From Acestrorhynchus altus (Eukaryota > Chordata > Actinopteri > Characiformes > Acestrorhynchidae): a stretch of 64,000 bases of DNA. Made by a program: the position numbers and the translations under genes. Every line of letters starts with the position of its first letter. Within the stretch, counting starts at the first letter, position 1. The stretch spans positions 24,660,240-24,724,239 of the forward strand of contig CM067508.1 in the NCBI GenBank assembly GCA_034509495.1, read 5' to 3'. Of the stretch, positions 24,221 through 36,130 are shown piece by piece. The notes beneath the pieces were generated by a model. It was not told the DNA's origin, made no database searches, and saw nothing but the letters and a program-made list of their open reading frames with translations.

Positions 24221-24248
24221 GTCACCGAGCAGAGTACATGACCACAAG
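24221..24248 (+). CDS. srgap1: srgap1 exon 8 of window (28-base microexon)
   Basis: Twenty-eight bases, phase 1 to 2, encoding HRAEYMTT between a split Gly and a split Arg. The acceptor is CTGTCTAG and the donor GTAAAG. The peptide HRAEYMTTR is specific to srGAP1 in this position, linking the F-BAR module to a Pro-rich stretch. A skip would remove 28 bases and shift the frame. Confidence 0.9.
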
Positions 24249-24975
24249 GTAAAGTCATTCTCTCCCGTATTCAACATTTTAAAGGCATTTTTTCTAAGAA
24301 CAGACAGAAGGTCAAAGATTGTGTAAGGCTGTGCTGGAGAAATGCAGCTTTTCCAATGAGCACTTTTGCTTTTTTGTGTACTGTTGTTTCTTTTACAATA
24401 CAATCAGGGAGACCTTTTTAGAATCCATGGAATGTTTGAAGCTTTCCTCTAAAACTCAAAGTTTACTCTGGAAGTTCAGTAAGTTTTGCAGATGTTTTGC
24501 ACTCTCCTGTATCTTAATTCAGTCTGGGCCCTGTGATGGGCAGGAACAATATTGTGGTCCCCAGGGTTCTGTCGCTCATCAGTCCTGTCTGCACCACCGG
24601 AGAGCTTTAGAGTCGACTCTGCTCAGAAATAGCAAAAGCCTTAAGGACACACTTTGTAAGCAGATGAAAACGCTCTCCTTCCTGCTGCGATAGAGAGTGC
24701 TGCTGTGTTGTTTTAGACACTGAAGGTGACACAGTGAAGTGTTTCTGAAGAGGCTGACTGGATGTTATTCTCAGAGAGAAATAGTTTCTCTTAAGGAATA
24801 CTTGCATTGCCCTTGTGTCCCCTTCTATGAGCGTCTGAGAAGTTGTGGTTGATGTAACCTCTCTGTCAATTATTATGGAGTATTTTTAATTCTTTGATAT
24901 ATGAATAGTAAGTATTTGATTTGGGTCGGCCAAAAATGTTTTTATTTATGTTTTTTTTTTAATCCTCCTGTTCAA

Positions 24976-25017
<42 letters not shown>

Positions 25018-26126
25018 TATATATATTACTGAATTTTATATTTGTACACTTTGCAGCCTCTTGTGGCTCATGTACTGGGTAAAATCAAACAGAATGCTAT
25101 GCATATAATTTGACCCACAGCATAACAGGAGGCTTAATTAATTTGCCACAGAATGAAATGTACTGATTTTCCTTTTCATTAAAATGATTATTGGCTGATT
25201 TACATTGCAGGCCACAGCTGCGTAGCATTACACAGCCTAGCCTCACAGAGTTTACAACAGTAATGAGAAGTACAAACAAACATTTTTCATTACGATTCAT
25301 TTTTTTAGCATTAGAGTTTAGCCTCTGACCTAGCCATCTCCTTTCTATGCTATTGTGAAGTGTCAGCTTTTTGTTTTTGCAGCCTTAGTTTTCTATTTTC
25401 CTGAAATAGCCAACGTGCTTAATTTCATACAACTGTCACTTTACTCGTTTACTTGTTGTGCTCAAGTTTTGTTATTTAACTACCATTTGAAATTTAACTC
25501 CGGTTTTTTATGACTGTTTATTAGTATCAAGTCACTAAAAGTGGCACTTGTCTGCATTTGTATTGTGTGTTGTCGGTTATAGTTATAGGTGACAGTATGC
25601 CAGCGAGTAATGAATTTTGAGGCAAGTGTTTGCAGATTTATATGGCACTAATTTCAGTACACAGGGTGCCGTCACTTCAACAGTATTTTTTTGGCTGATG
25701 GATTTTAGTTCTGCACTGAAGGTCACATGTGAAAACAGCACTGCCCCCTCTCCACACCACCAAGCTCCTGCGCCTGGGGCTTCTCTCTCGCACATGATGG
25801 TTCTCGCTGTTCCCAGCGGGCCTGATATTTTCATGGCCTTTGATGTGTGGTGGAAGTGAGGTGTATGGACAGGAGATCGGTGTGTGCAGTTCACTGAGCT
25901 GGGCTGTGTCCAGCCCTGCAGGGATCCTTAAAGTGCGAGTCCACACGTTATTCAGTACTGTAGTGTGATGTCCACGAGGTGTGGGCAGGTCTCAAAGGTT
26001 TCCTAACATTAACTGTGTTGTGTAACATTCTGAATGTCTGTGTCTGTTTTTTTACTGAATGTTTAAAAGGAAAAATGTAATACTATGTTTTCAGTTTGTA
26101 TGTGTATACTTCTCTCCATGTCACAG
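24249..26126 (+). other. intron 8
   Basis: Contains an AT microsatellite at 24980-25026 and otherwise unremarkable AT-rich sequence. Acceptor CATGTCACAG at 26126. Confidence 0.8.
24980..25026. repeat. (TA)n microsatellite
   Basis: About 22 TA units, with one AATATA interruption. Confidence 0.95.
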
Positions 26127-26229
26127 GCCTCCAAATCTTCCTCCTAAACCTTACAGCACTCGGAGGCCCAGACCTCGCTCTGTTTTTAATGTTAAACTGT
26201 TTAATGGCAGTTTGGAGGCTTTTATAAAG
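26127..26229 (+). CDS. srgap1: srgap1 exon 9 of window (proline/arginine linker)
   Basis: One hundred three bases, phase 2 to 0, window residues 337-371. It reads RPPNLPPKPYSTRRPRPRSV then FNVKLFNGSLEAFIK. PPNLPPKP is a PxxP-type motif that could bind SH3 domains. The end aligns with mammalian TKLFNGDLETFVK, directly before RhoGAP. The donor GTACTA is weak. Confidence 0.94.
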
Positions 26230-28752
26230 GTACTAAAGTAGAGCAGTTATGGCAAACCATGTTCCCATTGCCGTCTGTGTCATAATGATCTCCAGCAACC
26301 TACTTTAACCTCAGCCTTTGCAGAGATCATTATGGTCTGTTCATTCAGTCTGTGCACATGCAGTCTTCAAACACAGGAGAAATGTGGGGTTGTGTGAGGG
26401 TGGTGTAGGGCTGATATTTTCTGTCTGATACCAATTTTAAGGAGCTACAACTTAATGTTGTGTAACAGTGTTTGTTGTGCTTTACAGACAAATATGATCA
26501 TCAGTTTTCAGCTAAATTGTTACTTGAAATTTCCGAACTCATTATTGTAGTTTGGTGATTGGCATTCTCAGATGAATTAGGAGTACCGGTGCTCTTTGTA
26601 TTGTGTTTTAATGTGTAATTTTCTTTATTTCTTTGTCCAAATTTACCAGGTCATCATGTGTGCAGGATGTGATAGACATAACCAGGTGTTGTCACAGCCT
26701 GTGTGATGACTGCACATATAATAGATTGATGTTATATAAGCAAAATCATAAGTCTGGGTCTGTCACAGTGTGAAAAAAGCCACTCAATGGGCCAGATGCA
26801 CAAAACTCAGAAACTATGCACTCTTTGATCTATTTTGATTTTAGTTTCATGAGTCAGGTTATTTGGTAGTATTTTACAGATACAATTAATCCACAAAATA
26901 ACCAAAATGCCAAATATCACATCACCCAGTCTGTATATTGGTCAGACCTTTATATGGTGTGCGCATTGTGTGTAACAGTGCTGTTAGGCATGTGCACTCA
27001 CACACCCCGTGTTCTCTCTGTTTGACGCCTTGGGCAGACTGATAACAGCTTTGTAGGCTGCTGTTGGTGGCTTGTAGTGCTGGGTCCAAATAACTGGGAT
27101 TTTTGCTTCTTTCTTTTTCCCTTTCCCCCTCTGTTCCTTCTGTCCTCTCTGTCTTTGCCCATAGTCGTGGACGACGGAACTCTCACACCCGACATCAGGT
27201 AGAGACTCTTGTGCTTGGATCTCACACCGCCTGTCTGTCTCAACTAGCACCCTGTCCTCTAATGTGTCCAGCATGTGGAGCTGGGTTAATAATGAGAGTC
27301 CCATAGACTTGACAGACCAGCTATCCATTTCACTCTTTTTTAATACCTCATGTATAAGTGGTAAAATGAATATAGCCTAAGGTTTATACTAATCTTTATT
27401 CTTCCCCAGTTCCTAAGATCTAACAGTTTGTATGAGGTAGATGTTATGTATAGTTATATTAATGTTCCCATGTTTATTCAGAACTATTTTTAGTTATAAG
27501 AAATGTTAAATGGGTCCCTGTGAGCATGGTATTAAATTAAATTGGGCTTGATTTAGTTCAGGTGTTGTATAAATCTGAATAAATTTAGGCCATAGCTAGT
27601 ATTTATAAATCAGTAACAGACCCCTTCTGACAGATTCAGGTCAGAAGTTTGCTCTGGATTCTCTGGATTTGTCAAAGACTAGCTGGTAAATTCTGTCACA
27701 GGCCTGTCCCTGGCACTGCTGCACAAGGCGGGGAGGCCGCACACATTCCCTGGGTTAAAAGCAGATCACAGCATTATTAAAAGCATGTAAAAGAGAAGCC
27801 AGCCAAACCCAGAACAAACAGCCCTGGCTTCAGCCAAGAGGCAATCCGATCGCAGGATTCCAACAGCTCACAGCGCACTCTCCAAGCTCTCCGAGCGCAA
27901 GAACACATAAAAATTTATTAACATAGCGTGAGGTGTAGGATTAGAAATGGCCCCTTATCTATGGTAATAGACACATTCTAGTCAAAACTTTAGTGAAAAG
28001 TCTGAAATGGATCACTTTTCCACACTTGGTCTGTAATGCCGCCGCTTCATGGAGTCTTTTGTAAAATACTAACACTCAGCATGCTTTACGGTTTAACCCT
28101 TAGAGGAGAGGAGTTGTTTTTGCATCAAAAAACATGATACAGATTTCAAAATAAGATCATTGATTTTTAACAAATATAACAAATTTTACTCTGCAAAGTA
28201 CAAAGAAATGTTGTCTGTTCAACATTTCTACTTTATTTACATGTGGTTATCATGCACATTCTATTATTTCTATTAATTTAATTCTATTATAGGCTGTCTA
28301 TGTATATTGTTTTGTTTCATGATGTGGAAACTCTTCATTATGTGGAAATTAGAGCAGTTTTTGTGCATACATAATTTAGATAGATAGATTAGAAAAAAAT
28401 CCCAATCTAACATATGACATTGACATATGGACATTTGTTCATCTGTTTTTAAAAAATTACTTGTAAAATGTAATTTGAATTGCAATTTTTATTGTGAGAA
28501 TTTCTTATAAAATTAGAGTCAAATGCAGATGAATAGAACAAGGCATCCAGCATAGAACCCAAAATTCAACATGCAACACTTGTGTGTCTGATTGCTTCAT
28601 TAGTGTTGTTATAAGAGTGCTTTCAGTATCTACTAGTGCGTTTCATAAAACAGGAATATTGTAAGAACATGTATTTGTGTTCAGAATTTCATTAAAAAAG
28701 TGTCATATTTTTATATTTTTTATATGTAACATATGGTCCTGATCATGATGAC

Positions 28753-29187
28753 ATGGATAAGATGATGAATGACTTTCACAATGTACTTTTTTTGGGTGCA
28801 CTAATAGTTTTGGTCACCTTTGGAGTCTGCTATTGCTGTTTGCCACCATTTAAATCATGTTATTTTAGGAGGGAACTTGGAAGGCAGTCGAGGGAGGGGG
28901 GTTGTGTTGTTACGCACGTTTTTATACCACCAGCTAGTTGTGCCAGTGAAAGTCAAGTCAAAGCCATAATAAGTCACAGAAAAATGTCACAGCTTGAGTT
29001 TGCCAAAATTAGCTGGAAGATTTTTAAGAAGAACATGACATCCATTTGCCTCACTCGTGCTGAGCAGACTCCAAGGGTGACCAAAAACCTAGAATCAAGA
29101 ACTGAAAGTGCTCTTATATCTGTATTATTAGAGCAATTTCACACTCCTGAGTCAGCACACCTCGGAAGCCCCAAGTTTCAAGCCTGA
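28753..29187 (+). other. unexplained 144-codon open frame inside intron 9
   Basis: The frame starts MDKMMNDFHNVLFLGALIVL and has one strong hydrophobic segment (about residues 12-35) with CYCC in it, then a polar C-terminal half. It lies in the sense direction of srgap1 with no splice or promoter signal that I can support. I do not recognise a family. It may be chance or part of an old mobile element. Confidence 0.2.
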
Positions 29188-29264
29188 TGGTACCTTGAAA
29201 TTTCTACACAGTAAAACAAATAAAAATAGCCTGTATTGGAATCAAAAATGTGCACACCACTTTG

Positions 29265-29490
29265 GTGTGGCTCAACAGATAACGGCACCAGTGAACCACC
29301 ACACCATGTGGGAGACTGGGGTTCGATTCCCAATCTGGGCAGCTATGCTGGGTTACACCAAAAAGAGTCATTGGGCAAATCTCCTAACATTACTCTGGCC
29401 CACCTCTGTAATTTGAGTGACCTTGTCATTCTGGATAAGAGCATCAGCTCATTGCCATCAAAGTCAAAATGTAAATGTCAAATGACATCA
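29265..29490 (+). mobile_element. tRNA-derived SINE
   Basis: TGTGGCTCAACAGATAACGG resembles an A box, and GGTTCGATTCC (29320-29330) is a perfect B box at the expected spacing. The tail CTGGATAAGAGCATCAGCTC with AAAATGTAAATGTCAAATG repeats is typical of fish SINEs. It is not a functional tRNA gene. Confidence 0.85.
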
Positions 29491-29668
29491 GACATGATGC
29501 TCATTCTGTAGAATATCTCCATTAATTTAAAATGTATTATGAAAGTGATTCATACAAAAATGACTTTTTTTTTTTTTTTACTGACATCTCTAACTACTCA
29601 CTCTAAGGGTTAAAATGAATGTAAATGTTTGCATGCAGACATTTCCTGATCTTTGTGCTCTTTTAAAG

Positions 29669-29729
29669 GACTCTGGACAAGCAATCCCACGAGTGGTCGA
29701 GAGCTGCATTCGATTCATCAATCTTTACG
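29669..29729 (+). CDS. srgap1: srgap1 exon 10 of window (RhoGAP start)
   Basis: Sixty-one bases, phase 0 to 1, window residues 372-392. It reads DSGQAIPRVVESCIRFINLY then a split Gly. These residues form the first helix of the RhoGAP fold (IPxxVxxCIxFI). Donor GTAAGC. Confidence 0.95.
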
Positions 29730-29732
29730 GTA

Positions 29733-30205
29733 AGCCATTTACATTTACATTTGCGGCATTTAGCAGACGCCCTTATCCAGAGCGACTTACAAAAGTGCTT
29801 TGCTGTTTACTTAGAATATCCTTAGCTAGTAAACAAGGCTGGAGTCTAGAGATTCCTCATGTTTAGACCATGTTGAAAACAAATGTCTGATTGGGGACCA
29901 ACAAGATTCAGAATAAATCTTTATGGAGTTAAATACTCTTGAAACAGATGAGTCTTCAGTCTGCGTTTGAAGACAGTGAGGGACTCAGCTGCTCGGACTC
30001 CCAGGGGAAGTTCGTTCCACCAATTTGGTGCCAGAACAGAAGAGTCTGGATGCATGTTTACCTTGTATTCTGAGGGATGGTGGGTCAAGCCGAGCTGTAC
30101 TTGAAGCTCGAAGGGCTCTTGGTACAGCTTGATTTTTGACCATTGCCATCATGTATGGAGGGGCTGGTCTGTTTTTGTCAAACATTTTTACAATGCACAT
30201 AATTA
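29733..30205. repeat. dispersed 'tttacatttacatttgcggcatt' fish repeat
   Basis: It contains GCATTTAGCAGACGCCCTTA, CTTCAGTCTGCGTTTGAAGA, GGGGAAGTTCGTTCCACCAA and TGATTTTTGACCATTGCCAT in the order usual for this teleost interspersed repeat. A short head-only copy lies at 38022-38125. Confidence 0.75.
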
Positions 30206-31478
30206 CATGGCACAGACTGCGGCCTGCTGTCGTTCTAGCCTGAGAATAGCTCAGAGAGGAAGTTTACTGTAGTACCTCTGTTCCGGCATCTCTTTTCTTT
30301 TAAGCTAACTGCCACCTGTCCTTTCACTGGCCTGGACCGCTCTCTAGCCTGGCTCCAGGCATAGGGCCAGCCATTGTCTGCACATTACTGTTTGGGTGTG
30401 TCTCAGATTTTCTTGCACACCGCCATTTGGTTTGTTGCATCCTAGGCCAAGTCGAAACCAGTTCAGTAATGGTGGACGTTATGTCCCCTATCAAAGTCAA
30501 AGTCAGTGCAGAGAAAGACCTTCATACTTCTGTGCCAGTGTGTCACAGGAGGGAGATTAGAGGTGGTTTGACACCCAGTAGCAGCTGACCTTTTCAACTG
30601 TTGATAAAGAAAAGGACAAAAGGGACAAACTATTTTCTCACAGTGATAATAGAGTATCATCTTTGCAGGGTAATAGTGGGGACAGAACCATAGAAATGGT
30701 GGAAAGAAAAATGTGAGTTTTTGGAAGTATGGAAATTGAGTTCTGTAATGCAGTAGCAAGAGGCGGGACCTTACTGGTCACATCACCACATGATCTTTTT
30801 AGACTGTTCCAGTTGTGTGACCAATAGGCTATTAAGAAGTAGTCTTCATAGGACAGTCCTGCCAGGGACTCACCCTACCACGACTACAGCCTAGGCTTTG
30901 AAATGCAGCTCAAAACAGAAACATGGGCATCTACTATAGTTCACGTGGTGAACCAAAGCAGACCACATGAAAACCAGTATGGGCAGACACGAGGGCGAGA
31001 CAGAGCCACACATTACAGTCAGTATCAGTATTAGCCTACACTCAGACTTTCAGTTTTGCTATCTGAAAAAGTTGTTTGTGCCTATATAAATAAACATATG
31101 CCCTTAGGTAAGTGAAGTATGTCTTGTCATTCAAATCCACTACTATATTAAGTTGTTCCTCTATGTGTGGCCGTCCTACAGACGAGACCGAGAAGACAGC
31201 GTTTCTAATTAATCTGTGCTGACCCTTCACTATGCTTCTTATTAAAAACTAATCCAGGCCCTAGGACTATTGTTGAAGTTGATTGCAGCCTCTCTCTCCC
31301 TCATTAATTATCTTAGCACAGTGAAAGGGAGCTTTTCTAAAGTGGATGACTGGTCTTTTCAGCTTGCATTTCACGCTTCTGCCTGTGAGCTGACTTGACT
31401 CTTCAGCCAGTGTTAATGGACATCTGGACAAGACTGCGTGTGGTGTTGAGTTTTAACTCCTCTCTTTTTTTCTGTCTT

Positions 31479-31598
<120 letters not shown>

Positions 31599-31612
31599 CC
31601 TCCCCATCACAG

Positions 31613-31690
31613 GACTTCAGCATCAAGGCATATTCCGTGTGTCAGGCTCTCAAGTTGAAGTCAATGATATTAAGAACTCGTTCGAGAGAG
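31613..31690 (+). CDS. srgap1: srgap1 exon 11 of window (RhoGAP, arginine finger)
   Basis: Seventy-eight bases, phase 1 to 1, window residues 392-418. It reads LQHQGIFRVSGSQVEVNDIK then NSFERG. The GIFRVSGS motif supplies the catalytic arginine finger; its codon is CGT at 31636-31638 (window residue 400). The sequence is intact, so the catalytic residue is present. Donor GTGGGT. Confidence 0.96.
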
Positions 31691-32874
31691 GTGGGTGGTA
31701 AAGTGTTGTCACAGTGTCGAGCTAGCGGCTCTGAGAGTGCTAACATTTCGAACATTATAATGACTCTGTTATATAAGTGTAGTGGCTCTTATCAGCCGTG
31801 ACTCACGCTGAGTTCATACTGTAAGTGAAGCTTACGTTTACTGGTCTATCTATGGTAGTGTTTAGTTTTTTTTCTAACATGTGCAGGATTTTATTGTGAC
31901 AGGTTTATATTCTTGTGAAAAATTAGGGTTGCACATGAAACGCTTTCTTTTTTCCCCCACATTTTAAAACATATTGACATTTGATCTTCATTTGAGCAGT
32001 TTTGAGAGATGGAGGTGATATAACTAAACACAAAAATAAAAAATAATTAATGTGATATTAAATTTTGTGAAAGAGAAATACAGTTTTCTTGTAAGGAAAA
32101 AGTTAGGACACCCCCCACATTTATTAATACTTTAAAACTAATAATGGTATCAGGTTCAGCACATCAGCTGCAGATGATCAGAACATGGTTAGGGAGGATT
32201 TTGAAGGTGTCTGTCATCTTTAAACCGCAGACATTAGTTTGGTTTGCTCTTTACTGTTGAAGTAAAATCCAGAGAGCTCTCTGAGGTCTTCAGCGAGACG
32301 ATTGTAGATGCATATGAGTCTGGAAAGGGATTTAAAAATATCTCAAAACAATTAGACATCAGCTGTTCCACTGAATTTGTTTTTTTACAAGTAAAACAAC
32401 TACCAGCATGGATATGGACATCAAGCTGTTCAAGCATGTTCAGCCTGAGAGCAGACCACATTATGTGTAAAGTTCACAAGAAATTTGCATTTCTATTTAT
32501 TACATTATACATAAAAAAATGACTATGTGCTGTATATATAAACACTGCTTAGCATTTATTACCATCTTAACAAGAAACTTGCTTTTTATTTCATTCATTA
32601 ATTGCATTTTTGGTGAGCTGTTCTTGAAACCCTTAACAAATGTAAAGGTTAACTTCCATTTGCAGCCAAATGCTGAATGGAGATATGACAGCAACATGCC
32701 TTTTCCCCGTGTCCAGTGCTTGTGATGGATAGGAAATTGCATTAGTTCTTGGCATTACACACTTGTTAACCGAAGCACTCCTCCTGCAGTTATGCAGTGG
32801 GGCATCTCTGTTTAGATATGAATATAAACACCTAGTGCAGAATATAATATATTGAACTATGTTGTGTCTCCCAG
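31691..32874 (+). other. intron 11
   Basis: Some sequence around 32100-32470 resembles a decayed Tc1-type transposase (for example TTTAAAAATATCTCAAAACA), but the match is too weak to claim. Acceptor GTCTCCCAG at 32874. Confidence 0.65.
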
Positions 32875-33009
32875 GTAACGACCCTCTGACGGACGATGAG
32901 AATAACCATGACATCAACTCAGTGGCAGGAGTCCTTAAACTGTACTTCCGGGGTCTGGAGAATCCCCTTTTTCCGAAAGAGAGATTTAATGACCTCATCT
33001 CCTGTGTCA
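32875..33009 (+). CDS. srgap1: srgap1 exon 12 of window (RhoGAP)
   Basis: One hundred thirty-five bases, phase 1 to 1, window residues 418-462. It includes NHDINSVAGVLKLYFRGLEN and PLFPKERFNDLISCV. The conserved Lys of GVLKLYFRGL is codon AAA at 32937-32939. It is the last exon in the uninterrupted 462-codon frame. The donor GTAAGT at 33010 is strong. The phase-1 end calls for a following exon beginning with two bases of a split codon; none was found before exon 13, which needs phase 2. Confidence 0.96.
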
Positions 33010-33449
33010 GTAAGTACACGCAGTTCACTTTTCCTATGGGAAATATGTACACAACTACAAATGTGTACATATGAGATGGTCACAGATAAAGTCTCTGTGT
33101 TCCATCACGTCCTATAGAACCGGTCACACACAACCCTGTCATTCCCACATACCAGGGTCACAAATGAAGGTCCAAATGTGTATTTTTTGTATATTTCAAA
33201 ATGAAGCACAAAGTTTGTGGACCAGTGGACTGAAATGAGCAGAAACATGGGAGACTGCTTGCTTGATGGAATTTGTGCTGTTGTTAATATACTTTCCTGA
33301 GCTTTTCATAGGGATTCTCAGTACTTTCAGGACAATGAACAGCAGTTTTCATATAACGTAGACTAGCCAGTCTAATTAGTTATAGCATTGTTTAGTATTT
33401 TATACATTTTATTTTCCTCTATTTATTCTACCAATACAAATTACTCTTG

Positions 33450-33770
33450 AGTGGCTCAGTGGTGTAATGCACTGTGATCCAAATCAGAGTGTGAAAGAGC
33501 AATATTGGCAATGCTCTCTCCCCACATCACCCAGAGTGATGCTCGCTGGCACAGGTGTCACAATTGGAGTGTTGTATTGGAGCTGGGAACCCTGCACTTT
33601 CCTCCAAGTACATTGGCTGCCCAACAATGGCAGCAGTTAAAAAAAGGCGGTGGCTGGAAGTGTGTGCATGTTCTCAGCCCTCTAGTTAATTTGGAGGTGG
33701 GTAATCAATGCTTCCAACTTGGGTTGGAAATTGAGATAAAAATATATATATAATGGTGGTGCACTTTGGC
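33450..33770 (+). repeat. dispersed repeat, family of 47300 (SINE-like)
   Basis: Shares with 47300-47640 the ordered phrases TGCTCTCTCC...CATCA, CACAGGTGTCA, GTTGTATTGGAGCTG, CAATGGCAGCAGTTAAAAAA and CTTCCAACTTGGGTTGGAAA. The two copies are well diverged. Confidence 0.65.
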
Positions 33771-35482
33771 AATTCCAATTGTTTACAAATCTCATTGTAA
33801 CGCTATGCAGTTTGACAGATTCTTGATGGTCAGTGTAAAAGAGTTTCATTCATTGCTTATGGAGGCCATCCATCTTTGTGCTGTGCTTGCTTTCTCACAC
33901 TGAAGGCCGACAGTAGATACAAACAGGCAGTTATTAGCTCTTCACTATTGCAGTAACACTAGAGTTCTTCAGTGAATGTTCTGAAGCTTTTCTTCAACTC
34001 TGGCTGCTTCACACACACTGCTCTATACAGCAGTGTGTCAAACCCTGCTATGACACATGCCAGCATCAGCTAGGCTTTGTGTTGGAGTCAATAGCACATT
34101 GTCGGGTTGCTGGTTTAAAAGGACATAGTGATTGCTATACATCAGCGTGATCAGAGAGGCTTTACTGTGCACTCATTGATTGGGCCATTACTTAGTGGAA
34201 TGGAAACTGGGTTGTGGTGGAAAGGGACATTATTAGGCAATTGGAGAGAATAGTTTGTGTGTGTTTGTGTGATTGTGAAATAGAAAGAAATGTTCTGTTT
34301 ACATGTTTTACAAAGAATGGGGGGGTTACCCTTGGATTTTTTACATTTATGTTCATTAGTAGACATAAGGCCTATTCAGATTGGATTCATTTTTTAGTTT
34401 GTATTGACTGTGTTGTAGAGCATGAAGCTGCCCCACACAGATCAAGGAAAAGGTCAAGTATTCCTTTTTCTTTTTGTGTGAGACTGAGACTGAATGTGGC
34501 ACTTAGCAGTTGCCTTCCTGGAAAAATATGGAGAAAGTGTATCTGAACAAGACTAAAATGGACAGTCCATCAAATGATTCACTGAACAACATGCAATTCT
34601 GCCCATAATTCCCATAAAGGAGGAGGAGAAAAACACAGACATGCCTGATCCAGAAGGCAGTACTAGTGCATTCCATTTGAAATGTCACAATGTCTGAGTT
34701 CCAAGTGAGAAATCTTAACTGGAATACCCCCACAAGGCAAATATTCGACTCAGAAAGTCAGGAGAGCCTCAACAAGGTTGCCCACACTTCAACAGTAGTA
34801 AAACTATTATACAGTTTACTCCTGTTACTATCTATTTGTGTCTTATTAAATCAGTCATATACACACTTCTGTCCAAAGTGTGATTGTTTTCTATGTGTTT
34901 AAATGTGTAAAATCATTCGTAATGCTTTATCGATTCCTCTCACAAACAATGCTCACCTAGGACAGATAACTTTTTATGAACATTTAACTGGAAAGTGGAA
35001 AATTTGGGTGTGATGTCATTTCAAGCTGCAACATCCGCCTTCTAAGACAAAGGAACACAGCATAAAATCAGAGGTCCACCTTAAAAGGGAGACTTAAGCC
35101 CGAACCTCTCTGAGGCAGAGGGCATTGGGTCATCTGCCTTCCCAAAAAAGAAGGGGGGGCTCTAACTTTGTTATCCTGGCACCAAACACATGAAAACCTC
35201 TAATAGTGAAACTGAACAGCATGAAAACAACAACAATGGTGGAAGTGAACTGAAAAGCCACAGGATCACTATGGCAACCAAAAATACTGCAGTGCAAGCT
35301 TTATCTCAGCGGATCTTTCTCTGTTGGATTGCCAGAATTGCATTTGGAAAATGTATTCATGGATGAAAATGATAAATTCAGGTGTTTCATATATTCGACT
35401 TACTTTCTAAATTAACTGTGCCACCAGACATGTTTGATACTTTATTTGCTGACAGTTAAAAATCTTACTCTGGCAGAATGTT

Positions 35483-35518
<36 letters not shown>
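35483..35518. repeat. (TG)n microsatellite
   Basis: About 17 TG units followed by TAGGCTGGTCAG. Confidence 0.95.
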
Positions 35519-35734
35519 GCTGGTCAGTCAGTGTAACTGATGGGGATTCCCTGCTGTTTACACACAACACCCCCAGCCACCCTCCTCATACTGATAGGTG
35601 TACAGGCCTACACCCAGACAACTGCATACCATACACTCCTACCCGTCATACTTTCATCATCATTGCTGAACCATGCTGTGACCCTCGAGTCCATGAGGCC
35701 CTCTGACCTGACCAGAGAGTTACACAAATCCCAG

Positions 35735-36130
35735 TTCATGTGGAATAAGGCTACCCCAATTCCAGCTAATGTGGGGAAAAGTTACCTCAATCCCAGCTAC
35801 TGTGAAAAAAGTTACCCCAATCCCAGTTACTGTAGGGGAAATTTACCCCAACCCCAGCTACTATGGAAAAAGGTTACCCCAGTCCCAGTAACTGTGGAGA
35901 AAATGTACTCCAATCCCAGCTACTGTGGGGGAAACAATTTACCCCAACTATTGTGAGGAAAAAGTTACCCTAATCCCAGTTACTGTGGAAATAAACCACC
36001 CAAAATGTTTTCCCAATTCAAGCTATTGTGGAAAACATTTACCCAATTTCCAGCTACTGTGAGAAAAGGTTACCCCAATCTCAGCTACTTTGGTGGAAAA
36101 CAGTTACCCCAGTCTCAGCTGCGTTTGGTG
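35735..36130. repeat. minisatellite of roughly 30-base units
   Basis: Eleven to twelve diverged copies of a unit close to TTACCCCAATCCCAGCTACT followed by GTGGGGAAA. Unit length varies between about 28 and 36 bases. Confidence 0.9.

Larger units (their letters stand above)
26230..29668 (+). other. intron 9 (3.4 kb)
   Basis: Mostly unremarkable. A 144-codon open frame starts at 28753 without recognisable homology, and a tRNA-derived SINE occupies 29265-29490. Acceptor TTTTAAAG at 29668 is pyrimidine-poor. Confidence 0.75.

Noticed and set aside
29265..29340. Possible tRNA gene, since A and B boxes are present.
   Set aside because: The stems do not pair into a cloverleaf, and the SINE tail follows.
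29236..29511. Open frames of 73 and 91 codons starting at 29195 and 29236.
   Set aside because: They lie within the SINE and reflect its sequence.
29985..30200. 71-codon minus-strand frame.
   Set aside because: It falls within the common dispersed repeat beginning at 29733; such frames are often misannotated as proteins.
35540..35956. 138-codon open frame in intron 12.
   Set aside because: It is the translated minisatellite; the repeated PSYCGGNLP-like pattern follows the DNA unit.
35735..36130. CRISPR-like spacing of repeats.
   Set aside because: Units are continuous and diverged with no unique spacers, and the DNA is eukaryotic.
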